Positions 1-7,374 are shown, numbered from the stretch's first letter. The stretch is 11,311 nucleotides of DNA from Alphaproteobacteria bacterium (GCA_024279575.1 JAJRRJ010000213.1:1-11311), one strand, 5' to 3'. Made by a program: numbers and translations. Notes: generated from the sequence alone by a model not told the origin.

Positions 1-1618
1 ATTCATCGGCGCCCAAAAGGAACATCACTTCGATTTCGCCCTTGGCGCATAAATCAATCTGATCTGCGGAACACACGCCATTTTCCTGCGGAACAAAACC
101 AATATCGAGACCACCAACGCGGGAAGCCGCATTGTGCAGCACAGCAAAGCCGTTCCAGTCTTCGTTTAGAGCGCCGCAGTCCTGCGCAATTTTAGCCGCC
201 AACGCCATCACATCGCGACCTGCTTCTTTGCCGGCTTTTGCCTGAGACAAAGCGCCTTCACCAACCAGAATAACCGGGTGCTTGGCCTTTTTCAGCTTGC
301 GGGCAAATACGGACTGTCCATTGGCAATGGTTTGCAATGCCGCAAAGTCATCTCCCAGATAATCATAATCATAGGAAAGGTCTTCCCGGTCGCCGATTAC
401 CCCAATTGGCATACCGTTGGCGCGCCAGCTCTTGCGGATACGCGTATTAAGCAGTGAGGCTTCCTTGCGCGGATTTGCGCCGATAATCAAAATAGCGTCG
501 GCCTGTTCAATTCCTGCAATAGTAGGGTTGAATATATATGCGGCACGATCCAACCCCGGATCAATAGCAGACATGGCAGGGCGGCAATCCATATGACCTG
601 AGCCAAGGGATGCAACTAATTTTTTGAGTGCGAACATTTCCTCAACCCCGGCCAGATCGCCAGCGATCGCACCAACCTTGTTGCCAGCTTTTTTGGTGGC
701 GCGGGCAACAGTTTTAAATGCCTCATCCCAGCTTACCGCAACAAGTTTGCCGTTTTTGCGCACATAGGGGGTATCAAGTCGCTGGGATTTCAAGCCATCC
801 CAAATGAAACGGGTTTTGTCGGAAATCCACTCTTCGTTTATGTCCTCATTCAAGCGCGGCACCATGCGCATAACTTCATTGCCACGGGTGTCGACACGAA
901 TGTTGGAACCAACAGCATCCATTACGTCTATGCTTTGTGTTTTGTTCAGCTCCCAGGGGCGGGCCGAAAAAGCGTAGGGTCTGGAAGTGAGTGCGCCGAC
1001 CGGGCACAGATCAATCACATTGCCCTGCAATTCACTGGTCATAGCCTTTTCCAGATAAGTGGTGATTTCGGCGTCTTCACCACGCCCCACCAGTCCAAGT
1101 TCTGAAATACCTGCAACTTCAGTTGTAAAGCGCACACAGCGGGTGCAGTGAATACAACGGGTCATAATGGTTTTTACCAACGGCCCGATATACTTGTTTT
1201 CAACGGCTCGTTTGTTTTCGCTATAGCGTGAATTATTGATACCATAGGCCATGGCCTGATCCTGAAGATCACATTCGCCACCCTGATCGCAAATGGGGCA
1301 ATCCAGCGGATGGTTGATGAGCAAAAACTCCATCACACCTTCGCGGGCCTTTTTGACCATCGGCGTATTGGTGAGCATTTCGGGAGGCTCGCCATTGGGG
1401 CCGGGGCGAAGATCTTTTACACCCAGGGCACACGAGGCCTGGGGCTTGGGCGGACCGCCTTTTACTTCAACCAGACACATGCGGCAATTACCAGCAACAC
1501 TCAATCGCTCATGGTAACAAAAACGCGGAATTTCAGCGCCCGCCGCCTCCGCTGCCTGCATAAGCGTAAAGTGATCCGGAACTTCAATCAGCTCGCCATC
1601 TACCTTGATTTGCGCCAT
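1..1618 (-). CDS. nuoG: NADH-quinone oxidoreductase subunit G (complex I 75 kDa subunit), 3' end cut by window
   Basis: NuoG is the large Fe-S subunit of the peripheral arm of complex I; it passes electrons from the NuoE/NuoF module toward NuoB. I translated it by hand as the 539 codons from the ATG at 1618 (MAQIKVDGELIEVPDH) down to position 2. The family is usually near 690 residues, so roughly the last fifth lies outside. The N-terminal ferredoxin-like domain has C34, C45, C48 and C63 for a [2Fe-2S] cluster. H103, C107, C110 and C116 form the His/Cys site, and C155, C158, C161 with C205 form another [4Fe-4S] site. The following TSRPYAFSARPWE stretch has no CxxCxxxC set, so the N7 cluster found in E. 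coli and Thermus is absent, as in mitochondria and many alphaproteobacteria. From about residue 220 the molybdopterin-oxidoreductase-like domain begins; it binds no cofactor in this family. The gene starts 15 bases after the nuoF stop, whose TAGGG may be part of a weak ribosome binding site. Confidence 0.97.
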   Translation of the reverse strand, partial: MAQIKVDGELIEVPDHFTLMQAAEAAGAEIPRFCYHERLSVAGNCRMCLVEVKGGPPKPQASCALGVKDLRPGPNGEPPEMLTNTPMVKKAREGVMEFLLINHPLDCPICDQGGECDLQDQAMAYGINNSRYSENKRAVENKYIGPLVKTIMTRCIHCTRCVRFTTEVAGISELGLVGRGEDAEITTYLEKAMTSELQGNVIDLCPVGALTSRPYAFSARPWELNKTQSIDVMDAVGSNIRVDTRGNEVMRMVPRLNEDINEEWISDKTRFIWDGLKSQRLDTPYVRKNGKLVAVSWDEAFKTVARATKKAGNKVGAIAGDLAGVEEMFALKKLVASLGSGHMDCRPAMSAIDPGLDRAAYIFNPTIAGIEQADAILIIGANPRKEASLLNTRIRKSWRANGMPIGVIGDREDLSYDYDYLGDDFAALQTIANGQSVFARKLKKAKHPVILVGEGALSQAKAGKEAGRDVMALAAKIAQDCGALNEDWNGFAVLHNAASRVGGLDIGFVPQENGVCSADQIDLCAKGEIEVMFLLGADE

Positions 1619-1633
1619 CTTGCTCAAACCACC

Positions 1634-2941
1634 CTATTCTGCCGCGATCGAGGGCACGGCGCCCTCTGGATCGGAATTGTAGGAATATTCATCAATCCGG
1701 GCTTCAATGACCGGACGGAAATTTTTGATCAGTCCCTGAATGGGCCAGGCCGCGGCATCCCCCAAGGCACAAATTGTGTGTCCTTCGATTTGTTTTGTAA
1801 CTTCAAGCAACATGTCGATTTCGCGTTTTTCAGCCCGCCCCTCAACCATACGCTCCATTACACGCATCATCCAACCGGTGCCTTCACGACATGGTGTACA
1901 CTGGCCACAGCTTTCATGCTTATAAAACACTGACAACCGCCAGATTGCCTTGATAATATCGGTGGAATTATCCATCACAATTACCGCCGCTGTGCCAAGG
2001 GAAGAACCAACTTCTTTTAACCCGTCAAAATCCATCACGGCATCAGGCATCATGTGACCAGGCACACAGGGGACGGAAGAGCCACCGGGAATAACCGCCA
2101 GTAAATTGTCCCAGCCACCACGAATACCGCCGCAATGTTTTTCGATCAGTTCGCGAAAAGTAATGCCCATTTCCTCTTCGACGGTCGCCGGTGCATTCAC
2201 GTGGCCTGAAATGCAAAAGAGTTTCGTTCCGGTGTTGCCCTCACGGCCAAATCCGGCAAACCAGCTCCCCCCACGTCGCAAGATATCCGGGACAACTGCA
2301 ATGGATTCGACATTGTTGACCGTGGTGGGGTTGCCATAAACGCCCATGCCGGCGGGAAATGGGGGTTTTAGGCGCGGTTGACCTTTTTTACCCTCAAGGC
2401 TTTCCATCAAAGCTGTTTCTTCACCGCAAATGTATGCTCCGGCGCCGTGGTGAACAATTATGTCCAGATCCCAGCCATGCTTGTTATTCTTGCCAATTAG
2501 TTTTGCTTCGTAGGCTTCTTCAACAGCTCTTTCAAAGGCAAGCCGCTCGCGGATAAATTCGCCACGAATATAAACAAAGGCCAGATGCGCATCCATGCCG
2601 CGCGCAGCCAAAAGGCAACCCTCGATCAAAAGGTGGGGGTCATGGCGCAAAATTTCGCGGTCCTTACAGGTTCCCGGCTCGGATTCATCTGCATTGACCA
2701 GCAAATAGTGGGGACGACCATCGCTCACTTTAGGCATAAATGACCATTTTAAGCCGGTTGGGAAACCGGCACCGCCACGTCCGCGAAGCCCTGAAGCCTT
2801 AACTTCATTGGTAATCCAGTCACGGCCCTGCTCGACAACCCCTTTGGTGCCGCTCCACGCCCCGCGTGCCAGCGCCCCTTTGAGGCCTACATCACCCTGC
2901 CCGTAGAGGTTGGTGAATATGCGATCTTTATCCTGCAACAT
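1634..2941 (-). CDS. nuoF: NADH-quinone oxidoreductase subunit F (NADH/FMN-binding, 51 kDa)
   Basis: NuoF is the NADH dehydrogenase subunit of complex I; it binds NADH and FMN and hands electrons to the Fe-S chain at the cytoplasmic tip of the peripheral arm. At 435 residues it has the usual length. The glycine-rich loop GRGGAGFPTG is at residues 54-63, the NADESEPGTCKDR motif at 83-95, and GAGAYICGEETAL at about 167-179; together they form the FMN/NADH site. The [4Fe-4S] ligands are C345, C348 and C351 in SCGQCTPCREG, plus C391 in HTICALGDAAAWP. The ATG at 2941 is preceded by TAGGGGA, where the TAG is the nuoE stop and the GGGGA serves as ribosome binding site, with an 11-base gap. The chain reads straight through with no frameshift. 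It should act as a complex with NuoE and NuoG, encoded on either side. Confidence 0.98.
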   Translation of the reverse strand: MLQDKDRIFTNLYGQGDVGLKGALARGAWSGTKGVVEQGRDWITNEVKASGLRGRGGAGFPTGLKWSFMPKVSDGRPHYLLVNADESEPGTCKDREILRHDPHLLIEGCLLAARGMDAHLAFVYIRGEFIRERLAFERAVEEAYEAKLIGKNNKHGWDLDIIVHHGAGAYICGEETALMESLEGKKGQPRLKPPFPAGMGVYGNPTTVNNVESIAVVPDILRRGGSWFAGFGREGNTGTKLFCISGHVNAPATVEEEMGITFRELIEKHCGGIRGGWDNLLAVIPGGSSVPCVPGHMMPDAVMDFDGLKEVGSSLGTAAVIVMDNSTDIIKAIWRLSVFYKHESCGQCTPCREGTGWMMRVMERMVEGRAEKREIDMLLEVTKQIEGHTICALGDAAAWPIQGLIKNFRPVIEARIDEYSYNSDPEGAVPSIAAE

Positions 2942-2952
2942 ATTTCAATCCC

Positions 2953-3921
2953 CTATTTCGGCTTTTTGCCAAAAACGCGGACATATTCATCCTCGCCTTT
3001 GGCCAGTGCTTTGGCCTGTTTTATCCACTGATCGCGCTCAATTCGCCCCTTGAAACTCAAAGCATCGTCCAACGCGATAACGTCTTTTTTGACAAATTTT
3101 GCCACCTGATCAAACCGGGTAACGCCAAATGCATTCAATTTTTTCTCCAACACCGGACCAACACCACTGATGAGTTTCAGATCATCAGCTTTGCCTACGG
3201 GTTTGGCAAACAATGCGCCTTTTGCAACTTTGGCAACGGGTGTTTTTAGCGTGGTGGCCTTTTTACCCACTATCTTTTTAACTGGCGCAATTTTGCCTGT
3301 TTTGGCTTTTGGCAAATCAAGAAGTGTTGTTTGGCCCGTAATCGGAGCGGAAAAAACCCTTCCGTTCTGCGGACCGGTCGGGATTGTATCCCCGTTCCCC
3401 GCTTCAAAAGCATCAATGATTTCGCCCAGACGCTCCTCGGTCAAATCCTCATAAACGTCATGTCCAATAGCAATCATGGGCGCATTAACACAAGCGCCAA
3501 GGCATTCAACTTCTTCCCAGCTCAACGTACCATCAGCGTTGGTCTGGTGGGCATTGGCGTTGATTTTATTCTGACAAACTTTGCGCAAACCCTCTGCGCC
3601 GCGCAGCATGCAAGGAGTTGTGCCACAAACCTGAATGTGGGCGTTGGTGCCCACGGGCTGCAACTGAAACTGGGTGTAAAAAGTTGCCACTTCAAGCACA
3701 CGAATATAGGGCATTTTGAGCATGTTGGCGATTTTTTCAATCGCAGCACGCGAAATCCACTGCTCCTGATCCTGAACACGCATCAACAGCGGAATGACTG
3801 CGGACTGCTGGCGCCCTTTTGGGTAAAGTGCAATACGAATTTTTGCCCAGGCGGCATTATCTTTGTTGAAGGAAAATGACTTGGGTTGGACAGAATCTTC
3901 TGCCAGACGACGAACGGACAT
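2953..3921 (-). CDS. nuoE: NADH-quinone oxidoreductase subunit E (24 kDa) with C-terminal helix-hairpin-helix extension
   Basis: NuoE carries the off-pathway [2Fe-2S] cluster next to the FMN in NuoF. The thioredoxin-like domain occupies about residues 20-175 with ligands C99 and C104 (VCGTTPCMLRG) and C140 and C144 (ECLGACVNAPM). At 322 residues it is much longer than the 160-180 residues of E. coli NuoE. After the core comes a Lys/Ala/Pro-rich linker (about 180-243), then a segment at 247-308 beginning DDLKLISGVGPVLEKKLNAF, which reads as a helix-hairpin-helix of the kind seen in DNA-binding proteins. Similar tails occur on NuoE of Rhizobium and Brucella relatives, so this is a lineage trait and not a sequencing fusion; its role is unknown to me. 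The ATG overlaps the nuoD stop by one base (TAATG) and a GGAGG lies 10 bases upstream inside nuoD, which implies translational coupling. Confidence 0.97.
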   Translation of the reverse strand: MSVRRLAEDSVQPKSFSFNKDNAAWAKIRIALYPKGRQQSAVIPLLMRVQDQEQWISRAAIEKIANMLKMPYIRVLEVATFYTQFQLQPVGTNAHIQVCGTTPCMLRGAEGLRKVCQNKINANAHQTNADGTLSWEEVECLGACVNAPMIAIGHDVYEDLTEERLGEIIDAFEAGNGDTIPTGPQNGRVFSAPITGQTTLLDLPKAKTGKIAPVKKIVGKKATTLKTPVAKVAKGALFAKPVGKADDLKLISGVGPVLEKKLNAFGVTRFDQVAKFVKKDVIALDDALSFKGRIERDQWIKQAKALAKGEDEYVRVFGKKPK

Positions 3922-5111
3922 TAGCGATCCACCTCCCCAAACACGATATCCAATGATCCAAGAATTGCAGACACATCAGCCAACTGGTGGCCCCGGCAAA
4001 GGAAATCCATTGCCGAAAGGTGGGCAAAACCAGGCGCCTTGATCTTACAGCGATAGGGCTTGTTTGACCCATCTGAAACCAGATAAACCCCAAATTCTCC
4101 TTTTGGCGCTTCAACAGCGGCGTAAATTTCGCCCTCAGGCACTTTGTAGCCTTCGGTATAGAGTTTGAAGTGCTGAATAAGCCCCTCCATCGAACGTTTC
4201 ATTTCCTGGCGCCTGGGGGGCACGACTTTGCCGTTTTGTGCTGAAACCGGGCCCTTTCCTTCAGGAGCATTCAGCTTTTCGATACACTGGTGCATAATGG
4301 AAATTGACTGGCGCATTTCTTCCATGCGGATCAAATAACGATCATAACAATCGCCATTTTTGCCAATTGGAATATCAAATTCCATCTCTTCATAGCATTC
4401 ACAAGGCTGGCTTTTGCGCAAATCCCACGCAGCACCTGACCCGCGCACCATCACGCCGGAAAACCCCCATTTCCAGGCATCATCCAGCTCAACAACGCCA
4501 ATATCAACGTTACGTTGTTTGAAAATACGGTTATCGGTCAATAACCCTTCCAGATCATCGCAAAAACTTAAAAACGGATCACAAAATTCTTCTATGTCGT
4601 CAATCAGGTCCTGAGGCAGATCCTGATGCACGCCGCCTGGTCGAATGTAAGCCGCATGCATGCGCGAGCCAGATGCGCGCTCATAAAATACCATCAATTT
4701 TTCGCGCTCTTCAAAGCCCCACACCGGCGGTGTGAGCGCGCCAACATCAAGGGCCTGGGTGGTAATATTAAGCAGGTGCGACAAAATGCGACCAATTTCA
4801 GAGTAAAGCACACGGATCAACTGGCCTCGTCGTGGCACTTCAATATCAAGCATTTTCTCGATGGCCAGCGCAAATGCATGCTCCTGATTCATGGGCGCCA
4901 CATAATCAAGCCGGTCAAAATAGGGAATAGCCTGCATATAGGTTTTGCTCTCGATGAGCTTTTCCGTGCCGCGATGCAACAAGCCCACATGGGGGTCACA
5001 GCGCTCCACAAGCTCCCCGTCCAGCTCTAACAACAGGCGCAACACACCATGGGCCGCCGGGTGCTGGGGACCAAAGTTAATAGTGAAATTGCGTGTTTCT
5101 ACCTCAGACAT
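3921..5111 (-). CDS. nuoD: NADH-quinone oxidoreductase subunit D (49 kDa, quinone site)
   Basis: NuoD forms, with NuoB, the quinone-reducing chamber of complex I. It descends from NiFe hydrogenase large subunits but carries no metal. The 396-residue product has the family length. Recognisable signatures are GPQHPAAHGVLR (residues 14-25, with H17 and H21), LLHRGTEKLIE (44-54) and FDRLDYVAPM (65-74). Y70 matches the conserved tyrosine that contacts the ubiquinone headgroup in structures of other complex I enzymes. RASGSRMHAAYIRPGGV (145-161) follows, and the chain ends in the typical DIVFGEVDR. The ATG at 5111 has GGAG six bases upstream (GGAGAAACAAATG). That site lies within the last codons of the preceding GFA-domain gene, which overlaps nuoD by 8 bases, so the foreign-looking neighbour and nuoD are probably translationally linked. 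Confidence 0.98.
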   Translation of the reverse strand: MSEVETRNFTINFGPQHPAAHGVLRLLLELDGELVERCDPHVGLLHRGTEKLIESKTYMQAIPYFDRLDYVAPMNQEHAFALAIEKMLDIEVPRRGQLIRVLYSEIGRILSHLLNITTQALDVGALTPPVWGFEEREKLMVFYERASGSRMHAAYIRPGGVHQDLPQDLIDDIEEFCDPFLSFCDDLEGLLTDNRIFKQRNVDIGVVELDDAWKWGFSGVMVRGSGAAWDLRKSQPCECYEEMEFDIPIGKNGDCYDRYLIRMEEMRQSISIMHQCIEKLNAPEGKGPVSAQNGKVVPPRRQEMKRSMEGLIQHFKLYTEGYKVPEGEIYAAVEAPKGEFGVYLVSDGSNKPYRCKIKAPGFAHLSAMDFLCRGHQLADVSAILGSLDIVFGEVDR

Positions 5112-5547
5112 TTGTTTCTCCGCTGTTTAAAGTGGCAAATGCTGCTTCAACTTCGGCACCGGTCATATTTTTTGTCTCGTTAGAAAATGTGTAATAGTCT
5201 GGTTTGCAATCAATATAAATCTGACTGGCAAAATCAAATCCCTCGGTTTTGTCAAACAACTCTATGGACACATAACAGTCACTCGAATTCTTTAGCTTGT
5301 ACCAAAGTGATGTACCGCATTTGGAACAAAAATGACGCTCCGCCCATTTGGAAGAGCTGTAAACGCCAATGCTGGTCTCATCCTGAATTTCAACAGAATC
5401 ACCACACGCAATAGACAGGTAGGCACCAGCGGTCCACCGCCTGCACATATCGCAATGACAGGCACCAAAGCGCTTGTTTTCTGGAGACGCGTTAAAACGC
5501 ACTGCTCCGCACAAACACCCACCTTCCAATTTATCTTCCTGTCCCAT
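5104..5547 (-). CDS. GFA/CENP-V zinc-domain protein inserted in the nuo operon
   Basis: This 147-residue protein belongs to the GFA family (glutathione-dependent formaldehyde-activating enzyme-like, also called CENP-V domain). All seven zinc-ligand cysteines expected of the fold are present: C11 and C13 in GGCLCGAVRF, C30, C32 and C35 in ACHCDMCRRW, and C74 and C77 in FCSKCGTSLW. The later IYIDCKPDYY motif (110-119) is also typical. The founding member was reported to bind glutathione and form S-hydroxymethylglutathione, but most family members have no proven substrate, and I cannot say which applies here. It starts 8 bases after the nuoC stop with AGGGG five bases before the ATG, and its end overlaps nuoD by 8 bases, so it must be co-transcribed with complex I. 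GFA genes are not part of the standard nuo set. My hand count for 5161-5520 is about 45% G+C, with the 3' half lower, which hints at insertion from elsewhere. Confidence 0.93.
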   Translation of the reverse strand: MGQEDKLEGGCLCGAVRFNASPENKRFGACHCDMCRRWTAGAYLSIACGDSVEIQDETSIGVYSSSKWAERHFCSKCGTSLWYKLKNSSDCYVSIELFDKTEGFDFASQIYIDCKPDYYTFSNETKNMTGAEVEAAFATLNSGETNV

Positions 5548-5555
5548 TTTATCCC

Positions 5556-6173
5556 CTAATTGGCTTTTTCATCGCCTGGGAGCACATAGTCCGTGCCCTC
5601 CCATGGAGAGAGATAATCAAAATTGCGAAATTCCTGCGCAAGCTTTACCGGTTCATAAACAACCCGTTTTCGCTCTTCGTCATACCGCAGTTCCACGTAG
5701 CCTGAAGTGGGAAAATCCTTGCGCAACGGATAACCATCGAAGCCGTAATCAGTCAGCAATCGACGCAAATCAGGGTGCCCTGAAAACAATATGCCAAAAA
5801 AATCATAGGCTTCGCGTTCAAACCAGTTCGCCCCGGGGAAAATCTCACATAGTGAGGGTACCGGAGTTGTTTCATCTGTTGCCGTCTTGATGCGAACGCG
5901 CAAGTTCCGCATGGGACTGAGCAAATGATAAACGACTTCGAACCTTTCGGGGCGCGCGGGATAATCCACTCCGCACATGTCGACAAAAGAGATGAATCGG
6001 AGCCGGGAATCATCATGTAAAAAACGAATGAGGGGTATCAGGTTTTCACGCGTGACAGTGAGCGTCAAATCTCCAAAAGAGATTTCCTGTTCAACACTGA
6101 TGGATGTCAGTTTTTGAGTGACATAATCACCCAACTCTGCCAGCGTTTTTTCCATTTCAGCTACCTGAGACAT
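5556..6173 (-). CDS. nuoC: NADH-quinone oxidoreductase subunit C (30 kDa)
   Basis: NuoC is a scaffold subunit of the connecting module of complex I and packs against NuoD; it carries no cofactor. The 205-residue chain has the family signature at residues 119-155: EREAYDFFGILF, then HPDLRRLLTDYGF and GYPLRKDFP. Upstream, FISFVDMCGVDYPARPERFEVVYHLLS is the usual N-terminal core, and the tail EFRNFDYLSPWEG is typical of alphaproteobacterial and mitochondrial forms. It is a separate gene and is not fused to nuoD as it is in E. coli. The ATG at 6173 lies 6 bases after the nuoB stop; the only upstream purine run is GAAAGA, a weak ribosome binding site, so translation may depend on ribosomes arriving from nuoB. 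The next gene is the GFA-domain gene and not nuoD, which breaks the usual nuoC-nuoD adjacency. Confidence 0.98.
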   Translation of the reverse strand: MSQVAEMEKTLAELGDYVTQKLTSISVEQEISFGDLTLTVTRENLIPLIRFLHDDSRLRFISFVDMCGVDYPARPERFEVVYHLLSPMRNLRVRIKTATDETTPVPSLCEIFPGANWFEREAYDFFGILFSGHPDLRRLLTDYGFDGYPLRKDFPTSGYVELRYDEERKRVVYEPVKLAQEFRNFDYLSPWEGTDYVLPGDEKAN

Positions 6174-6179
6174 TCAATT

Positions 6180-6761
6180 TTATCTTTCAATCGTGCCCGT
6201 ACGGCGAATTTTGCTTTGCAACAATAACACACCATAAAGCAGTGCCTCAGCGGTTGGCGGACACCCCGGCACATAAATATCTACTGGAACAATCCGGTCA
6301 CATCCGCGCACGACCGAATAGGAGTAGTGATAATACCCTCCCCCATTGGCGCAAGACCCCATGGAAATCACATAGCGCGGCTCGGGCATTTGATCATAAA
6401 CCTTGCGCAAAGCCGGTGCCATTTTATTAGTCAGTGTACCTGCAACAATCATAACGTCAGACTGGCGCGGGGATGCGCGCGGGGCAAACCCAAACCGTTC
6501 GGCATCATAGCGCGGCATGGACATTTGCATCATTTCAACTGCGCAACAGGCCAGACCAAAAGTCATCCACATCAAAGACCCGGTACGCGCCCAGTTAATC
6601 AGTTCATCAGTGCTCGTAACAAGAAACCCCTTGTCGGCAAGCTCGTCACTCATTTCAATAATGAGCGGATCGTTTGCACCAACAGGCAACCCCGTCTTTG
6701 GGTCTAGAATACCCTTTGGCCTGGGGGCGATCAGAGTATTGTTCTGGTCCGTTAATCCCAT
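6180..6761 (-). CDS. nuoB: NADH-quinone oxidoreductase subunit B (PSST, cluster N2)
   Basis: NuoB holds the terminal [4Fe-4S] cluster N2, which reduces quinone at the interface with NuoD. I chose the ATG at 6761, giving 193 residues (MGLTDQNNTL...). It has GGAG seven bases upstream and yields the length and N-terminus normal for alphaproteobacteria. The frame stays open upstream to 6872, and another ATG at 6782 (MAQGSFGMG) exists, but neither has a good ribosome binding site. The N2 ligands are C72 and C73 (GLACCAVEMM), C137 (SMGSCANGGG) and C167 (YVPGCPPTAEALLYG). The stretch SPRQSDVMIVAGTLTNKMAP is strongly conserved in the family. The start overlaps the end of nuoA by 10 bases, in a different frame, which suggests translational coupling. 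Confidence 0.97.
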   Translation of the reverse strand: MGLTDQNNTLIAPRPKGILDPKTGLPVGANDPLIIEMSDELADKGFLVTSTDELINWARTGSLMWMTFGLACCAVEMMQMSMPRYDAERFGFAPRASPRQSDVMIVAGTLTNKMAPALRKVYDQMPEPRYVISMGSCANGGGYYHYSYSVVRGCDRIVPVDIYVPGCPPTAEALLYGVLLLQSKIRRTGTIER

Positions 6762-7117
6762 TCCAAAGCTCCCTTGCGCCATTCGTAAACAAAACCAATT
6801 GTCAGCACGCCAAGGAAAATCATCATTGACCAGAAACCAAACCACCCCACAGAGCCGAATGCGACGGCCCAAGGGAATAAAAACGCGACTTCAAGGTCAA
6901 AGATAATGAACAGAATAGCGACCAGGTAAAACCGCGCGTCAAATTTCATGCGCGCATCGTCAAATGCGTCAAACCCACACTCATAGGCTGAAACTTTTTC
7001 CGGGTCTGGTCTTTTCACTGCCAAAGCAAATGGAAGAATAAGTAGCGCCAGGCCAATTATGGCACTTAGAACCAGAAAGACAATAATCGGCAGATATTCC
7101 AAGAGCAGTTCATTCAT
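6752..7117 (-). CDS. nuoA: NADH-quinone oxidoreductase subunit A (ND3-like)
   Basis: NuoA is a small membrane subunit of complex I, homologous to mitochondrial ND3, placed where the peripheral arm meets the membrane arm. The 121-residue product has three predicted membrane helices at about 8-30, 62-84 and 91-112. The loop between the first two contains the conserved YECGFDAFDDAR (45-56), and FDLE (73-76) lies in the second helix. I start it at the ATG at 7117 (MNELLLEYLP), the normal N-terminus; a purine-rich GGGGAG lies 13 bases upstream, slightly far. The frame remains open to an ATG at 7213, but the extra 32 residues are basic and unlike the family, so I reject that start. It is the first gene of the nuo operon: the preceding gene on the strand is closed off by a terminator at 7315-7338, so a nuo promoter should lie between about 7118 and 7314. 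Confidence 0.96.
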   Translation of the reverse strand: MNELLLEYLPIIVFLVLSAIIGLALLILPFALAVKRPDPEKVSAYECGFDAFDDARMKFDARFYLVAILFIIFDLEVAFLFPWAVAFGSVGWFGFWSMMIFLGVLTIGFVYEWRKGALEWD

Positions 7118-7314
7118 GATTGTTTTTGTGCTCCCCAACAAAGAAAAACCCGGCATTAGCCGCTCAAAAAGAAAACGGCGACTCGGTTGGCCGTTAAACA
7201 CAATTTTGTGCAATCCCCGCTTAACTCACGCCCAACTGTGTTGCAAGAGTTAATGGCAATTCGATTGGTCAAATTGGCAAGTTTTCTGCCCAAGTTGATT
7301 CAGGTCAAAATAAA
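7118..7314 (-). promoter_or_regulatory. nuo operon leader/promoter region (exact promoter not resolved)
   Basis: This roughly 200-base stretch separates the upstream gene's terminator from nuoA and must contain the nuo promoter unless transcription reads through. I see a TTGACC on the minus strand at 7272-7267 that could be a -35 element, but nothing resembling a -10 at 16-18 bases from it. A second option, TTGCAA then TAAGCG with a 17-base spacer downstream, is also poor. The first candidate lies in an imperfect dyad, CAATTCGA (7257-7264) and TCAAATTG (7269-7276), with a 4-base spacer and one mismatch in eight pairs; this could be an operator. The boundaries given are simply the gap. Confidence 0.4.
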
Positions 7315-7338
7315 AAAGGCCCCGCAAGCGGAGCCTTT
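7315..7338 (-). terminator. Rho-independent terminator of the outer-membrane-like gene
   Basis: Read on the minus strand, AAAGGCTCCG and CGGGGCCTTT form a 10-bp stem (one G-T pair) with a CTTG loop. It is followed directly by a T-rich tract, TTTTTTATTTT without its last base, before GACC. It begins 36 bases after the stop codon at 7375. The plus-strand side lacks a T-tract, so it acts on minus-strand transcription and insulates the nuo operon from the gene upstream. Confidence 0.88.
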
Positions 7339-7352
7339 CAAAGCATCAAAAA

Positions 7353-7374
7353 TTTTCGCGGATTTTTCGCGGAT
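7353..7374. repeat. Exact tandem duplication of an 11-bp unit
   Basis: The unit TTTTCGCGGAT occurs at 7353-7363 and again at 7364-7374 with no mismatch and no spacer. The second copy ends immediately before the stop codon of the outer-membrane-like gene (complement of TAA at 7375-7377). It looks like a slippage duplication in the 3' untranslated region, upstream of the terminator hairpin. Confidence 0.85.

Noticed and set aside
1310..1933. Plus-strand open frame of 207 codons
   Set aside because: It lies opposite the strongly supported nuoF and nuoG genes, has no family motifs, and its composition follows the antisense of those genes.
3331..3879. Plus-strand open frame of 182 codons
   Set aside because: It is antisense to the core of nuoE, whose Fe-S ligands are all readable on the minus strand; no ribosome binding site or recognisable domain.
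6762..6872. Longer NuoB starting upstream of 6761
   Set aside because: It would lie almost wholly within nuoA, and the ATG at 6761 has the good ribosome binding site and the expected N-terminus.
7118..7213. Longer NuoA starting at the ATG at 7213
   Set aside because: The added 32 residues are basic and unrelated to the family N-terminus; the ATG at 7117 gives the standard length.
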